Source of the DNA: Lachnospiraceae bacterium | GTDB taxonomy: Bacteria; Bacillota; Clostridia; Lachnospirales; Lachnospiraceae | Length of the DNA: 58,364 nucleotides | Reading direction: 5' to 3' | Assembly: GCA_016281335.1 (NCBI GenBank) | Contig: JAEEIK010000031.1 | Coordinates: 1-58,364, forward strand | Shown here: positions 33,987 through 42,501 of the stretch, in pieces | Layout of the letters: each line of letters begins with the position of its first letter | Numbering within the stretch: the stretch's first letter is position 1 | Program-made: the position numbers and the translations under genes | Notes under the pieces: generated by a model | The model's database searches: none | Seen by the model: only the letters and a program-made list of their open reading frames with translations | What the model was told of the DNA's origin: nothing

Positions 33987-34617
33987 GAATGTTTTGTTTG
34001 ACCTGGACGGTACCCTCCTTGATACCACCGAAGGCATACTGATCAGCATTAAATACACCATAGATAAACTGGGACTGAAAAAGCTCGATGAGGAGACCAT
34101 AAAGACTTTTATCGGACCGCCGGTGCAGAATTCCTTTATGGACAAGTGCGGCACGAATGAAGAAGAAACGCTGGAAGCCACAAGGGTATTCAGGGATCAT
34201 TACAGCAACGAGACTCTGTTCATGGCAAAGCCTTACGAAGGCATATACGAACTCTGTGAGAAGTTAAAGGAGCGGGGAACGAAGCTGGCCGTAGCCACTT
34301 ATAAACGAGAAGACTATGCGCTGAAGCTGCTTAAGCATTTTGATTTTGACCGATACTGCGATCCGATGCACGGGGCCGACGCCAACAATATCCTGAGAAA
34401 AGACGACATAGTAAGAATGTGCATGGAGGAGATGGGCGCAAAGAAGGAAGATACGGTGCTCATCGGGGATACGGTGCATGATGCCCTGGGAGCCGAGAGA
34501 GCCGGTGTCGGATTCATAGCGGTGACTTACGGTTTCGGCTTTAAAAACGCAGAGGATGTAAAGGAATACAGGAACGCGGGAGTAGCCGAAAAAGCTTTGG
34601 ATATACTGAATTTTTAG
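33979..34617 (+). CDS. HAD-superfamily phosphatase, phosphoglycolate-phosphatase-like
   Basis: The 212-residue protein has HAD motif I FDLDGTLLDT (nucleophile Asp8, acid Asp10), a helical cap domain and motif IV IGDTVHDALGA near residue 163. It overlaps the ThDP gene by 8 nt, so the two are translationally coupled, which suggests a phosphate-removing step in the same pathway. A general metabolite-repair phosphatase is the alternative. It is the last gene of this operon; the next has its own promoter. Confidence 0.9.
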   Translation: MFKNVLFDLDGTLLDTTEGILISIKYTIDKLGLKKLDEETIKTFIGPPVQNSFMDKCGTNEEETLEATRVFRDHYSNETLFMAKPYEGIYELCEKLKERGTKLAVATYKREDYALKLLKHFDFDRYCDPMHGADANNILRKDDIVRMCMEEMGAKKEDTVLIGDTVHDALGAERAGVGFIAVTYGFGFKNAEDVKEYRNAGVAEKALDILNF

Positions 34618-34646
34618 TTGAAAATAAAGTGTGCAGGTGATAAAAT
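34618..34646 (+). promoter_or_regulatory. Promoter for the coiled-coil protein gene
   Basis: TTGAAA (34618-34623), a 17-nt spacer and TAAAAT (34641-34646) with a TGN extension. It lies immediately after the HAD stop codon and about 30 nt before the next ATG. Confidence 0.7.
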
Positions 34647-34676
34647 ATTTAGGGATTCCACGAGAGGAGAACAGTT

Positions 34677-36206
34677 ATGGATAATTTCATGGATAAGCTT
34701 GCTGAAAAGTATAACGCGACTGATATGATCAAGGCCAACTCACAGGCTGAGACGGCGCAGATGCAGAGTCTGCAGGAACAGGTGGAAAGCTATGAAACCG
34801 TGCTTCAGGAAATGCGTAAGCTGAATTACAAGAATTCAGAGCTTACCGAGAAAATGTATGCTCTCGTGGATGAGAGTCTTGAGAAGGTGCGCACGCTCCA
34901 GATAGAAGCAAAGGAAGGCGGCGCTACCCCCGAAGCTGCATCCATAGAGATGAGCGAAGCTGTGGGACGCGCAGTCAGCGAAGCTGTAGACAGCATGGAC
35001 ATCAGCGGTATCAAGGATCAGCTGTTCGAGATCAGGCAGTCCAATACCAACACCGAAGAGAGCTTAAGCGCAGTAGCTGCCGCAGTGGCGTCCATGCAGA
35101 GCGGTTCCTCCAATGTGACAAGGGATGAGATACTGGAGGCCATCAAGGAAACCGATGATTCCTTAAGGGATCAGATGAATGCAATAGCTACGGCTATACA
35201 GCAGCTGCCTAATTCCGTAGTCAGCGAGACAAGGGAGATATCTTCATCCACCGATATCAGTGAGCTTGAGGAAACCCTTAAGGCTGTACAGGACAGCGTA
35301 GGAAGCATGAGTGATAAGCTCGGCAGCATCGATGAGATGATACGCGAGCTTAAAGATAAAGAGCCTGCAGTGCAGACCGTGAATATGGCTGCGCCTGTGG
35401 AAGCGCCGGATATGAGCGGTATCGAGAACAATACCAAAGATATCCTTGATAAGATCGAAGAGCTCAGGCAGGCATCACAGATAGGAAGCATAAATGCGGA
35501 ATCACTTTCCGCAATAGCGCAGTCCGGTACCAAGACCCAGGATCTGCTGACCGAGATAAAGGCTTCGCTTCAGGAACAGGCAGACAGGGCCATTCCCGAG
35601 CCTGCTCCGGCAGTAGAGTTTGACAATTCCGAGGTACTGAATGCGATAGAGGGCATTAAGGGAAGCATAGCAGAACTCAGTGAAGCACAGAGAGAAGCTG
35701 CGTCAAGCGCGCCTGCAGAGGCTCCCACGGATTACAGCCCCAACTTTGAAGAACTGAATCTTTCATTAAGGACACTCAGAAGCGCTACCGACGAGAACCG
35801 GAATGCCCTTAAGTCTGCGCTTGACAGCGCTTCTTACGGCATCAAGCAGGACAACAGGGAGATCGTAGGAGTACTCCAGCGTCTCAATTCCACCATCAGT
35901 ACCAACTTCGATCCCATCCTTAAGGAAGAGGAAGAGAAGATCAAGACTGAGGAAGCTCATAAGTTCCTTGATGACCGCATGAAGCAGACCGAAGACTTCA
36001 TGCACAAGGAGAGCGTAAAGGTATACCGCAATGTTCAGGCGGTATTGAATGAGAAGAGCGACAAGCAGACCGAGAGCCTTGAAGAAGCAATTAAAAAGAT
36101 AGCTAACGGTGTAAGCGCCGTTAAGAAGATCGCTATAGTCAGCATGATACTCGGAATGGCAGATCTGGCAGTGCTCATACTGTACATCACGGGTGTCTTC
36201 CATTGA
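34677..36206 (+). CDS. Long coiled-coil protein with C-terminal membrane anchor
   Basis: The 509-residue acidic protein is almost entirely helical, with heptad-like runs at about 1-75, 185-285 and 370-480 broken by Ala/Pro-rich linkers (for example EPAPAVE and SAPAEAPTD). One hydrophobic segment close to the C-terminus (about 483-506) makes it a tail-anchored protein facing the cytoplasm. Repeated phrases such as LSAIAQSGTKTQDLL and ISGIKDQLFEIRQ recall methyl-accepting or filament-forming proteins, but there is no known domain. It shares a TGATG junction with the XRE-cupin gene and lies before a wall peptidase, so a role at the division site or envelope is possible but unproven. Confidence 0.7.
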   Translation: MDNFMDKLAEKYNATDMIKANSQAETAQMQSLQEQVESYETVLQEMRKLNYKNSELTEKMYALVDESLEKVRTLQIEAKEGGATPEAASIEMSEAVGRAVSEAVDSMDISGIKDQLFEIRQSNTNTEESLSAVAAAVASMQSGSSNVTRDEILEAIKETDDSLRDQMNAIATAIQQLPNSVVSETREISSSTDISELEETLKAVQDSVGSMSDKLGSIDEMIRELKDKEPAVQTVNMAAPVEAPDMSGIENNTKDILDKIEELRQASQIGSINAESLSAIAQSGTKTQDLLTEIKASLQEQADRAIPEPAPAVEFDNSEVLNAIEGIKGSIAELSEAQREAASSAPAEAPTDYSPNFEELNLSLRTLRSATDENRNALKSALDSASYGIKQDNREIVGVLQRLNSTISTNFDPILKEEEEKIKTEEAHKFLDDRMKQTEDFMHKESVKVYRNVQAVLNEKSDKQTESLEEAIKKIANGVSAVKKIAIVSMILGMADLAVLILYITGVFH

Positions 36207-36757
36207 TGGAGATCAGGGAGCGTACCTTAGCGGATAACCTTAAGCGTATACGCACCCGCAGGAATTTAAGTCTGGAAGCTGTGGCCGGCCTTACGGGGGT
36301 GAGCCGCAGCATGCTTGCGCAGATAGAGAGGGGGGAATCCAACCCCACCGTTTCCACCATTAACAAGATCACGGCAGGACTGAGGATAAGCTACGAGGAA
36401 TTGCTGTGCCCGAAGAAGGACGAGCTGAGGATCATAGATCCGGAGTTTCTCGGAGAGTATTCTGAGAGGCCGGGGAAGTACCGCAGCTTGATGATCTTTC
36501 CTTATGAGGCCGGCCGGAACTTCGAGCAGATGAAGGTGGAGATATGGCCCGGGCAGGTATGCGGTAATCTGATGCCAGGGGAAGAGATGAACGAATATGT
36601 GAGCGTGATAAGCGGTGAGCTGGTCCTCAGAGTCGGGAGCGAAGAGTACAACCTGATCGAAGGCATGAGCGCAAGGATACCTGCAGGCAGCGAGCATGTA
36701 TACTGTAACCGCACGGCAGCGCAGCTGATACTGATGATCATTTTTTCAAAAGAATAA
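36206..36757 (+). CDS. XRE-family regulator with C-terminal cupin domain
   Basis: The 183-residue protein has a Cro/C1-type helix-turn-helix (about residues 8-62, with LAQIERGESNPTVSTINKI) and a cupin barrel (about 105-180). Regulators of this build often sense small metabolites such as amino acids, polyamines or sugars through the cupin. ATG 36206 overlaps the stop codon of the coiled-coil gene (TGATG). The M23 peptidase starts 3 nt after its end. Targets are unknown, and its own operon is a candidate. Confidence 0.92.
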   Translation: MEIRERTLADNLKRIRTRRNLSLEAVAGLTGVSRSMLAQIERGESNPTVSTINKITAGLRISYEELLCPKKDELRIIDPEFLGEYSERPGKYRSLMIFPYEAGRNFEQMKVEIWPGQVCGNLMPGEEMNEYVSVISGELVLRVGSEEYNLIEGMSARIPAGSEHVYCNRTAAQLILMIIFSKE

Positions 36758-36760
36758 CTG

Positions 36761-38332
36761 ATGAGATCCATATATTACGGAATAAGATGCGTTACTAAAC
36801 TGAGAACAGCCCTTTTTGTTACCGGGCTGTTTTTCCTGTTGGTGCCGAATCTTCCCGAATATGAATTCCGCCTGCCGGAAAAAAGGAGCCTGATATATGC
36901 CGGAGGGGAGCTGATCGGCGCAACTACGGATACGGAGCGTGTCAAAAGCCTGCTGATGCAGGCGCGAAGAGAACTGTCGGCAGAAGAGGGCAGCTTCCTG
37001 ATACCCGAGATAGTGCCGGAACTGAGACCTGACACGGAGGGTATCTCGGAGAAGAACAGCAGCGATGAAGAGATAAAGCAGGCATTCAGGCAGTATATGG
37101 CTGCCAACAGACTGCCCGCTGTGGAGCGCAGTTATACCGTAAAGGTCAATGACACCATAGTCAGCGTAAAGGATGCGGATACGGTCAAAAACATCCTTGA
37201 TGATGCGCTGGCCGTTTATGATACCGAAAGAAAGTATGAGGTGCAGCTGGTAAAGGACACGGACAGGGAGCTGACGGTACTTAGGGCGGACATAAGGAAG
37301 AGCGGCGAAGAAAGCGATATCTCGGAAATAACGGAACCTGCGGGAGCGGCGCTTATCACCGAGGAGATAGGTGAGCCCGAAGAGAGCGAAATAAGCGGAT
37401 TTGATTCATTTGATTACGGGCTGGAGGAAGTGGGTTTCTCCGAGTACATTGAAATAAGCGAAAGCTGCGTGGATGAGACGGAGCTGCTGGAAGCGGCTGC
37501 AGCAGCGGACCTGCTCACAGGCATGCAGGCCCAGCAGCAGATATACAAGGTTCAGAGCGGAGATACGCTGTCGGTGATCTCTTTAAATCTGCAGATGCCG
37601 CTGGACGAGATAATAGAACTCAATGATGAGCTTGAAAACGAGAACTCGATCATCAGACCGGGGCAGGAACTGTTGATCACCGTGCCTGAGCCGGCGCTGT
37701 CCGTACTCTGGACCGAGACCGCGCGCTGTGAGGAGATCTACGATCTGCCAATAGAATATGTTTACAATGATGAGTGGTACACCAATAAGAAGGTAACACT
37801 GAAAGAGCCTTCTGCCGGATATCGCGAGGCGGTGAACCGCATCACCAGGAAGAATGACGAGATAGTGGACACCGAAGTTTTATATGAAGAGGTGGGCATA
37901 GAAGCCGTGGCCAAGGTGGTGGAGATAGGCACCATAGCGCCGCCTACTTATATCAAGCCTCTTTCCGGCGGACGCATATCCTCAACCTTCGGACGTCGCA
38001 GCCAGCCCAAGAAGGGCGCAAGCACTTATCATAAAGGTGTTGATATAGCGGTGCCTACCGGGACCAGTGTATGGGCTTCCTCGGGCGGAACCGTGACCAG
38101 AGCCGGCTGGGCCGGAGGCTACGGAAACGTGGTCTGCATACAGCACGCCGACGGCAAGGAGACCAGATACGGTCACTTAAGCAAGATTTATGTAAAGGCC
38201 GGCCAGCAGGTGCGCCAGGGCCAGGTCATAGCGGCCAGCGGCTCGACGGGAGTAAGCACAGGACCTCATCTGCACTTTGAGATAAGGATAGGCGGCGAGG
38301 CAGTGAACCCTATGAATTATGTAAACTTCTAA
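36761..38332 (+). CDS. Secreted M23 peptidase with LysM and G5-like domains
   Basis: The 523-residue protein has an N-terminal hydrophobic segment (about 15-30) that would export it. A LysM domain (about 264-312, YKVQSGDTLSVIS) binds peptidoglycan. A G5-like domain follows (about 318-390), then a C-terminal M23 domain. The zinc-site motifs are complete: His424 and Asp428 in HKGVDIA, and His503/His505 in HLHFE. It should cut peptide cross-links of peptidoglycan at the surface. Start-codon context is weak, and translation probably depends on the XRE-cupin gene 3 nt upstream. murA follows with its own promoter. Confidence 0.93.
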   Translation: MRSIYYGIRCVTKLRTALFVTGLFFLLVPNLPEYEFRLPEKRSLIYAGGELIGATTDTERVKSLLMQARRELSAEEGSFLIPEIVPELRPDTEGISEKNSSDEEIKQAFRQYMAANRLPAVERSYTVKVNDTIVSVKDADTVKNILDDALAVYDTERKYEVQLVKDTDRELTVLRADIRKSGEESDISEITEPAGAALITEEIGEPEESEISGFDSFDYGLEEVGFSEYIEISESCVDETELLEAAAAADLLTGMQAQQQIYKVQSGDTLSVISLNLQMPLDEIIELNDELENENSIIRPGQELLITVPEPALSVLWTETARCEEIYDLPIEYVYNDEWYTNKKVTLKEPSAGYREAVNRITRKNDEIVDTEVLYEEVGIEAVAKVVEIGTIAPPTYIKPLSGGRISSTFGRRSQPKKGASTYHKGVDIAVPTGTSVWASSGGTVTRAGWAGGYGNVVCIQHADGKETRYGHLSKIYVKAGQQVRQGQVIAASGSTGVSTGPHLHFEIRIGGEAVNPMNYVNF

Positions 38333-38339
38333 TTTAATT

Positions 38340-38368
38340 TTGACAATTAACCGCGGATATTATATAAT
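38340..38368 (+). promoter_or_regulatory. Consensus promoter for murA
   Basis: A perfect TTGACA (38340-38345), a 17-nt spacer and a perfect TATAAT (38363-38368). This is one of the two strongest promoters in the window and places the start of the murA mRNA near 38375. Confidence 0.9.
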
Positions 38369-38416
38369 AACGGACTGTGGGTGCGTGAAAAGCGACCACT
38401 TGATTACGGAGTGACT

Positions 38417-39709
38417 ATGGACAGGTATGCTATACAGGGGGGAGAACCCCTGGTTGGAGAAGTACAGATCGGCGGAGCAAAGAATGCTTCACTTGCCATA
38501 CTAGCAGCAGCCGTGATGACTGATTCAAAAGTTAATATAGAGAATGTACCGGATGTGACTGACGTCAATGTGCTCTTGAAAGCTATGGAGCGTATAGGAG
38601 TTAAGGTGGAACGTCCGGATCGTCATACGGTAGTAATGGACTCTTCGAATATACAGAGCTGTGTTATCGATGACGAATATATCAAGCGTATACGTGCATC
38701 TTATTATCTGGTGGGAGCATTGCTTGGCAAGACCAAACAGGCGGAAGTGCCCCTTCCCGGCGGATGCAATATAGGCGTAAGAGCCATTGACCAGCATATC
38801 AAGGGATTCAAGGCTCTCGGCGCAAAAGTACGCATACAGCACGGCTGCATCATCGCGGACGCAGCCGAACTCCGCGGTAATCATGTATTCTTTGATAAGG
38901 TATCGGTAGGAGCGACCATCAATATAATGATGGCTGCCTGCATGGCTGTGGGCAAGACTATCATAGAGAATGCGGCTAAGGAACCCCATGTGGTTGATCT
39001 TGCCAACTTCCTTAACAGCATGGGAGCCAACATAAAGGGCGCAGGTACCGATGTGATCCGTATAAAAGGCGTGGAGAAACTCCACGGTACTACTTATGCG
39101 GTGATCCCCGACCAGATAGAAGCGGGAACTTTCATGCTGGCCAGTGCAGCCACTCACGGCGATGTGCTGGTACGCGGTGTTATCCCCAAGCATCTTGAGA
39201 GCATCACAGCCAAGCTTTGCGAGATAGGCTGTCATGTGACCGAATATGACGATGCGGTAAGGGTATCCGCTCCGGAGCCTCTTACATCAACTCAGGTAAA
39301 GACCCTGCCTTATCCCGGTTTCCCTACGGACATGCAGCCGCAGATCACGGTGGCATTGGGACTGGCACAGGGAACCAGTATAGTGACGGAAGGTATCTTC
39401 GAAAACCGTTTCAAATATGTGGAAGAACTGATACGCATGGGAGCTTCCATTAAAGTGGAAGGCAACATGGCTGTCATCACGGGTGTACAGAAGTACACGG
39501 GCGCAAGCATTTCGGCTCCCGACCTGCGAGCAGGCGCGGCGCTGGTAATAGCGGCGCTGGCGGCAGAGGGCGAGACCATCATTGAAGATACCAGCTTTAT
39601 CGAGCGCGGATATGAAGCCTTTGAAGTAAAGCTGCGTGAGCTCGGAGCAAAGATAGAGCGCATTTCATCTGACAGAGACCTGACTAAATTCCACTTAAGA
39701 TTCGCATAA
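38417..39709 (+). CDS. murA: UDP-N-acetylglucosamine 1-carboxyvinyltransferase
   Basis: MurA makes the first committed intermediate of peptidoglycan by adding enolpyruvate to UDP-GlcNAc. The 430-residue product has the KNA motif in IGGAKNAS near the N-terminus and the catalytic Cys117 in PGGCNIG. Because the cysteine is kept (not Asp), fosfomycin sensitivity is expected. ATG 38417 is chosen for its TACGGAG ribosome binding site; the in-frame extension back to 38381 lacks one and has no family similarity. Confidence 0.97.
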   Translation: MDRYAIQGGEPLVGEVQIGGAKNASLAILAAAVMTDSKVNIENVPDVTDVNVLLKAMERIGVKVERPDRHTVVMDSSNIQSCVIDDEYIKRIRASYYLVGALLGKTKQAEVPLPGGCNIGVRAIDQHIKGFKALGAKVRIQHGCIIADAAELRGNHVFFDKVSVGATINIMMAACMAVGKTIIENAAKEPHVVDLANFLNSMGANIKGAGTDVIRIKGVEKLHGTTYAVIPDQIEAGTFMLASAATHGDVLVRGVIPKHLESITAKLCEIGCHVTEYDDAVRVSAPEPLTSTQVKTLPYPGFPTDMQPQITVALGLAQGTSIVTEGIFENRFKYVEELIRMGASIKVEGNMAVITGVQKYTGASISAPDLRAGAALVIAALAAEGETIIEDTSFIERGYEAFEVKLRELGAKIERISSDRDLTKFHLRFA

Positions 39710-39733
39710 TGTTTTTATTCTGATACATTTTTC

Positions 39734-39762
39734 TTGCAATAAGTATTTTTTTATTTTATAAT
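39734..39762 (+). promoter_or_regulatory. Promoter for the HD-GYP gene
   Basis: TTGCAA (39734-39739), a 17-nt spacer and TATAAT (39757-39762). The -10 box ends only 7 nt before the ATG at 39770, so transcription would begin at or next to the start codon. Confidence 0.75.
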
Positions 39763-39769
39763 TTTACCC

Positions 39770-40870
39770 ATGAAACATGTATATATAGAGGTGCTTAAGC
39801 CCGATATGATAGTCGCCAGCGACATCATTTCCGACAATAAGCTCATCTACCCCAAAGGATATAAACTCACTTCACGCGCCATAGAGCGTCTTTCTACCTA
39901 TGGTGTTAAATCCATACGTATAGAAGATCCGGGATATGATATAGAGGAGATCGTTGACGATGCTCCTCCCAAAGCTGCTTCCGACAGCGAACCTTCGCAT
40001 TTTGAGAAGATAAAGGACAGTGAGGAATATAAGCAGTTCCGTGAAGGCTTCATCGAGACCGTCGGAGGTCTTAAGAAAAATCTCAACGACATAGTAGAGA
40101 AGAACAAACCCATCGATGTGGATGACATGATCGGAGATACCCTGCGTATCTTAAGTTCGCAGTCAAGCACTTACAGCGTATTTGATATGCTGCATAACAT
40201 GCGCGACTTTGATGACCTGACCTACACCCATTCGATGAACGTGGCTATGATATGCAATGTCTTCACACACTGGCTGGGCTTCAAGCCGGAGCAGATCGAG
40301 CTGGCTACTGCCTGCGGAATGCTCCATGATATAGGAAAGCTGAAGATAGATGATGCGATCATCAAGAAGCCCGATAAGCTTACCGATGAAGAATTCCTGC
40401 TGATCAAGGCTCATCCTCTTGAGGGCTATAAGATACTGCAGCCCCAGAAGATCAGCGATCACATAAAGCTGTCCGCACTGGAGCATCATGAGAAGTGCGA
40501 CGGTACGGGCTATCCGATGCATTTGGTATCCCAGAAGATAGACGGATATGCCAAGATAGTTGCCATTGCAGATGTTTACGATGCTATGACAGCCGACAGA
40601 TGTTACAGAGAGGGACTTTGTCCCTTCAAGGTGATCGAGATATTTGAGCAGGAAGGTCTGCACAAATACGAGATCAGCTATGTTATGAGATTTCTTGAGT
40701 GTGTGGTCAACACATATATCGACAGCCGTGTTCAGCTGACTGACGGATCCATAGGAACGGTCAAGTGGATCAACAAGCAGCAGCTCTCCAAACCCATGCT
40801 CCAGATGAGCGACGGCTCTTTCATTGAGCTCGCCAAGACCCCCGGACTTAAGATAGAGAAGATCCTGTAA
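39770..40870 (+). CDS. HD-GYP domain protein, probable cyclic-di-GMP phosphodiesterase
   Basis: The 366-residue protein has the N-terminal domain (about 1-60) that often precedes HD-GYP, starting at the first residue with VYIEVLKPDMIVASD. An HD-GYP domain follows, with His186-Asp187 in LHDIGK and HHEKCDGTGYP. The motif set fits an active phosphodiesterase that splits cyclic di-GMP. There is no membrane segment or other sensor. No ribosome binding site precedes the ATG, and the promoter sits so close that the mRNA may be leaderless. The similarity begins at residue 2, which supports this start. Confidence 0.93.
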   Translation: MKHVYIEVLKPDMIVASDIISDNKLIYPKGYKLTSRAIERLSTYGVKSIRIEDPGYDIEEIVDDAPPKAASDSEPSHFEKIKDSEEYKQFREGFIETVGGLKKNLNDIVEKNKPIDVDDMIGDTLRILSSQSSTYSVFDMLHNMRDFDDLTYTHSMNVAMICNVFTHWLGFKPEQIELATACGMLHDIGKLKIDDAIIKKPDKLTDEEFLLIKAHPLEGYKILQPQKISDHIKLSALEHHEKCDGTGYPMHLVSQKIDGYAKIVAIADVYDAMTADRCYREGLCPFKVIEIFEQEGLHKYEISYVMRFLECVVNTYIDSRVQLTDGSIGTVKWINKQQLSKPMLQMSDGSFIELAKTPGLKIEKIL

Positions 40871-40877
40871 TTTCTAC

Positions 40878-40906
40878 TTGACAGCGATAAGCTCATGGGG
40901 TATTCT
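40878..40906 (+). promoter_or_regulatory. Promoter for the metK riboswitch transcript
   Basis: TTGACA (40878-40883), a 17-nt spacer and TATTCT (40901-40906). It lies just after the HD-GYP stop codon and about 30 nt before the aptamer. Confidence 0.75.
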
Positions 40907-40936
40907 TGTAGGCGTGACAATCAGATATCGGAAGTT

Positions 40937-41036
40937 CTCTTATTCAGAGTGGTGGAGGTACATAGGACCTGTGAAGCCACGGCAACCCCTTGAAAAGGAA
41001 GGTGCCAACCTGAGCGATATTATCGAACAATAAGAG
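40937..41036 (+). ncRNA. SAM-I (S-box) riboswitch aptamer
   Basis: The P1 stem pairs CTCTTATT (40937-40944) with AATAAGAG (41029-41036). Inside are the S-box landmarks AGAGTGGTGGAGG, GTGAAGCCACGGCAACC and AAGGTGCCAACCTGAGCG. It binds S-adenosylmethionine and controls metK, the gene that makes SAM, so this is product feedback by premature termination. The alternative antiterminator is visible: 41029-41040 can pair with 41050-41061 at 11 of 12 positions, which would break the terminator stem when SAM is absent. Confidence 0.95.
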
Positions 41037-41049
41037 GATCTGCTTATGG

Positions 41050-41076
41050 GATCCGCTTATTATAGCGGATTTTTTT
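41050..41076 (+). terminator. Riboswitch-controlled terminator
   Basis: A 7-bp stem (41051-41057 with 41064-41070) with a 6-nt loop is followed by a run of T residues. Its 5' arm is also the partner of the riboswitch P1 3' strand, so termination occurs only when the aptamer is closed. Confidence 0.92.
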
Positions 41077-41128
41077 ATGACAGAAAGGCTTATGGAGAGC
41101 TTCCTCAATAAAACGGAGGAATTAAAAA

Positions 41129-42319
41129 ATGGAAGAAAAGATCTTATTTACTTCGGAGTCGGTGACTGAAGGACATCCCGACAAGATCTGCGACAACATC
41201 TCGGATGCGGTGCTGGATGCGCTGATGGCACAGGATCCTATGAGCCGTGTTGCCTGCGAGACAGCGATCACTACGGGTCTGGTGTTGGTAATGGGCGAGA
41301 TCACCACTAAAGCGCAGATCGATGTGCAGAAGATCGTGCGCGATACGATCCGCGAGATCGGTTACGATCATTCAGACAAGGGCTTTGACTGTGATACCTG
41401 CGGTGTTATCGTAGCGCTGGACAAGCAGAGCGCCGATATCGCAATGGGCGTTGACAAGGCTCTGGAAGCAAAGGAAAACAAGATGAGCGACGCTGAGATC
41501 GAGGCTATAGGCGCCGGCGATCAGGGTATGATGTTCGGTTTTGCAACCAACGAGACCGAAGAGTACATGCCTTATCCCATTTCACTTGCGCACAAGCTGA
41601 CAAGACAGCTTACAAAGGTACGTAAGGACGGAACCCTTTCTTATTTAAGACCGGACGGAAAGAGCCAGGTCAGTGTTGAGTATGATGAGAACGGTAAGGC
41701 AAAGAGGCTGGAAGCAGTGGTACTTTCCACCCAGCATGCGGCTGATGTAAGTCAGGAGCAGATCCATGAAGATATAAAGAAATATGTGCTGGATCCGGTG
41801 CTTCCCGCTGACATGGTGGATGCGGATACCAAGATCTTCATCAATCCCACAGGCCGTTTCGTTATAGGCGGACCCAACGGTGATTCCGGACTTACCGGAA
41901 GGAAGATAATAGTTGACACCTACGGCGGATATGCTCGTCACGGCGGCGGAGCTTTCTCCGGCAAGGACTGCACCAAGGTGGACCGTTCCGCAGCTTATGC
42001 TGCAAGATATGTGGCAAAGAATATCGTGGCAGCAGGTCTTGCAGACAAGTGTGAGATACAGCTTTCCTATGCCATAGGTGTGGCACAGCCCACTTCACTG
42101 CGCGTGGATACCTTCGGAACAGGCAAGCTTCCCGAGACAAAGATACTTGAGATCGTAAGAGAGAACTTTGATCTGCGTCCCGCAGGAATAATCAAGATGC
42201 TCGATCTGAGAAGACCTATCTACAAACCTACCGCTGCTTACGGACATTTCGGACGCACGGATGTGGATCTTCCCTGGGAGAATACCGACAAGGCAGAAGT
42301 TCTGAAAAAATATCTGTAA
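41129..42319 (+). CDS. metK: S-adenosylmethionine synthetase
   Basis: MetK makes SAM from methionine and ATP. The 396-residue product has all family signatures: [18 protein letters not shown] at the N-terminus, [10 protein letters not shown] (about 130), [14 protein letters not shown] and [16 protein letters not shown]. It is a stand-alone unit with its own promoter, a SAM-I riboswitch and a terminator after the stop codon. The SAM it makes feeds the many methyltransferases and radical-SAM enzymes in this window. Confidence 0.98.
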   Translation: MEEKILFTSESVTEGHPDKICDNISDAVLDALMAQDPMSRVACETAITTGLVLVMGEITTKAQIDVQKIVRDTIREIGYDHSDKGFDCDTCGVIVALDKQSADIAMGVDKALEAKENKMSDAEIEAIGAGDQGMMFGFATNETEEYMPYPISLAHKLTRQLTKVRKDGTLSYLRPDGKSQVSVEYDENGKAKRLEAVVLSTQHAADVSQEQIHEDIKKYVLDPVLPADMVDADTKIFINPTGRFVIGGPNGDSGLTGRKIIVDTYGGYARHGGGAFSGKDCTKVDRSAAYAARYVAKNIVAAGLADKCEIQLSYAIGVAQPTSLRVDTFGTGKLPETKILEIVRENFDLRPAGIIKMLDLRRPIYKPTAAYGHFGRTDVDLPWENTDKAEVLKKYL

Positions 42320-42339
42320 AAAACTTAATTACTAAAAAG

Positions 42340-42361
42340 AGGCGCTCAGGCGCCTTTTTTT
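42340..42361 (+). terminator. Rho-independent terminator after metK
   Basis: AGGCGC (42340-42345) pairs with GCGCCT (42350-42355) around a TCAG loop, and seven T residues end the hairpin. Confidence 0.92.
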
Positions 42362-42412
42362 GCTTGTTTTTACAAGATATAGTGCTTTGTGCTTTTAAAA
42401 TCCACTGCGTTG

Positions 42413-42421
42413 TGATATAAT
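42413..42421 (+). promoter_or_regulatory. Extended -10 promoter of the second surface protein gene
   Basis: TGATATAAT (42413-42421) is an extended -10 element. The matching -35 region (about 42393) is weak (TTTTAA). It would give a leader of about 75 nt. Confidence 0.6.
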
Positions 42422-42469
42422 TTTTGCCAAATGGACTTCTAAAAGATTGACCGGAGGAAACAAGCAGGA

Positions 42470-42487
42470 GGCAGACCTTATTCTGCC
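42470..42487 (+). promoter_or_regulatory. Leader hairpin before the surface protein gene
   Basis: GGCAGA (42470-42475) pairs with TCTGCC (42482-42487) just upstream of the AAGGAGG ribosome binding site. It could modulate translation or mRNA stability. Confidence 0.45.
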
Positions 42488-42501
42488 CAAAAGGAGGACA
42501 A

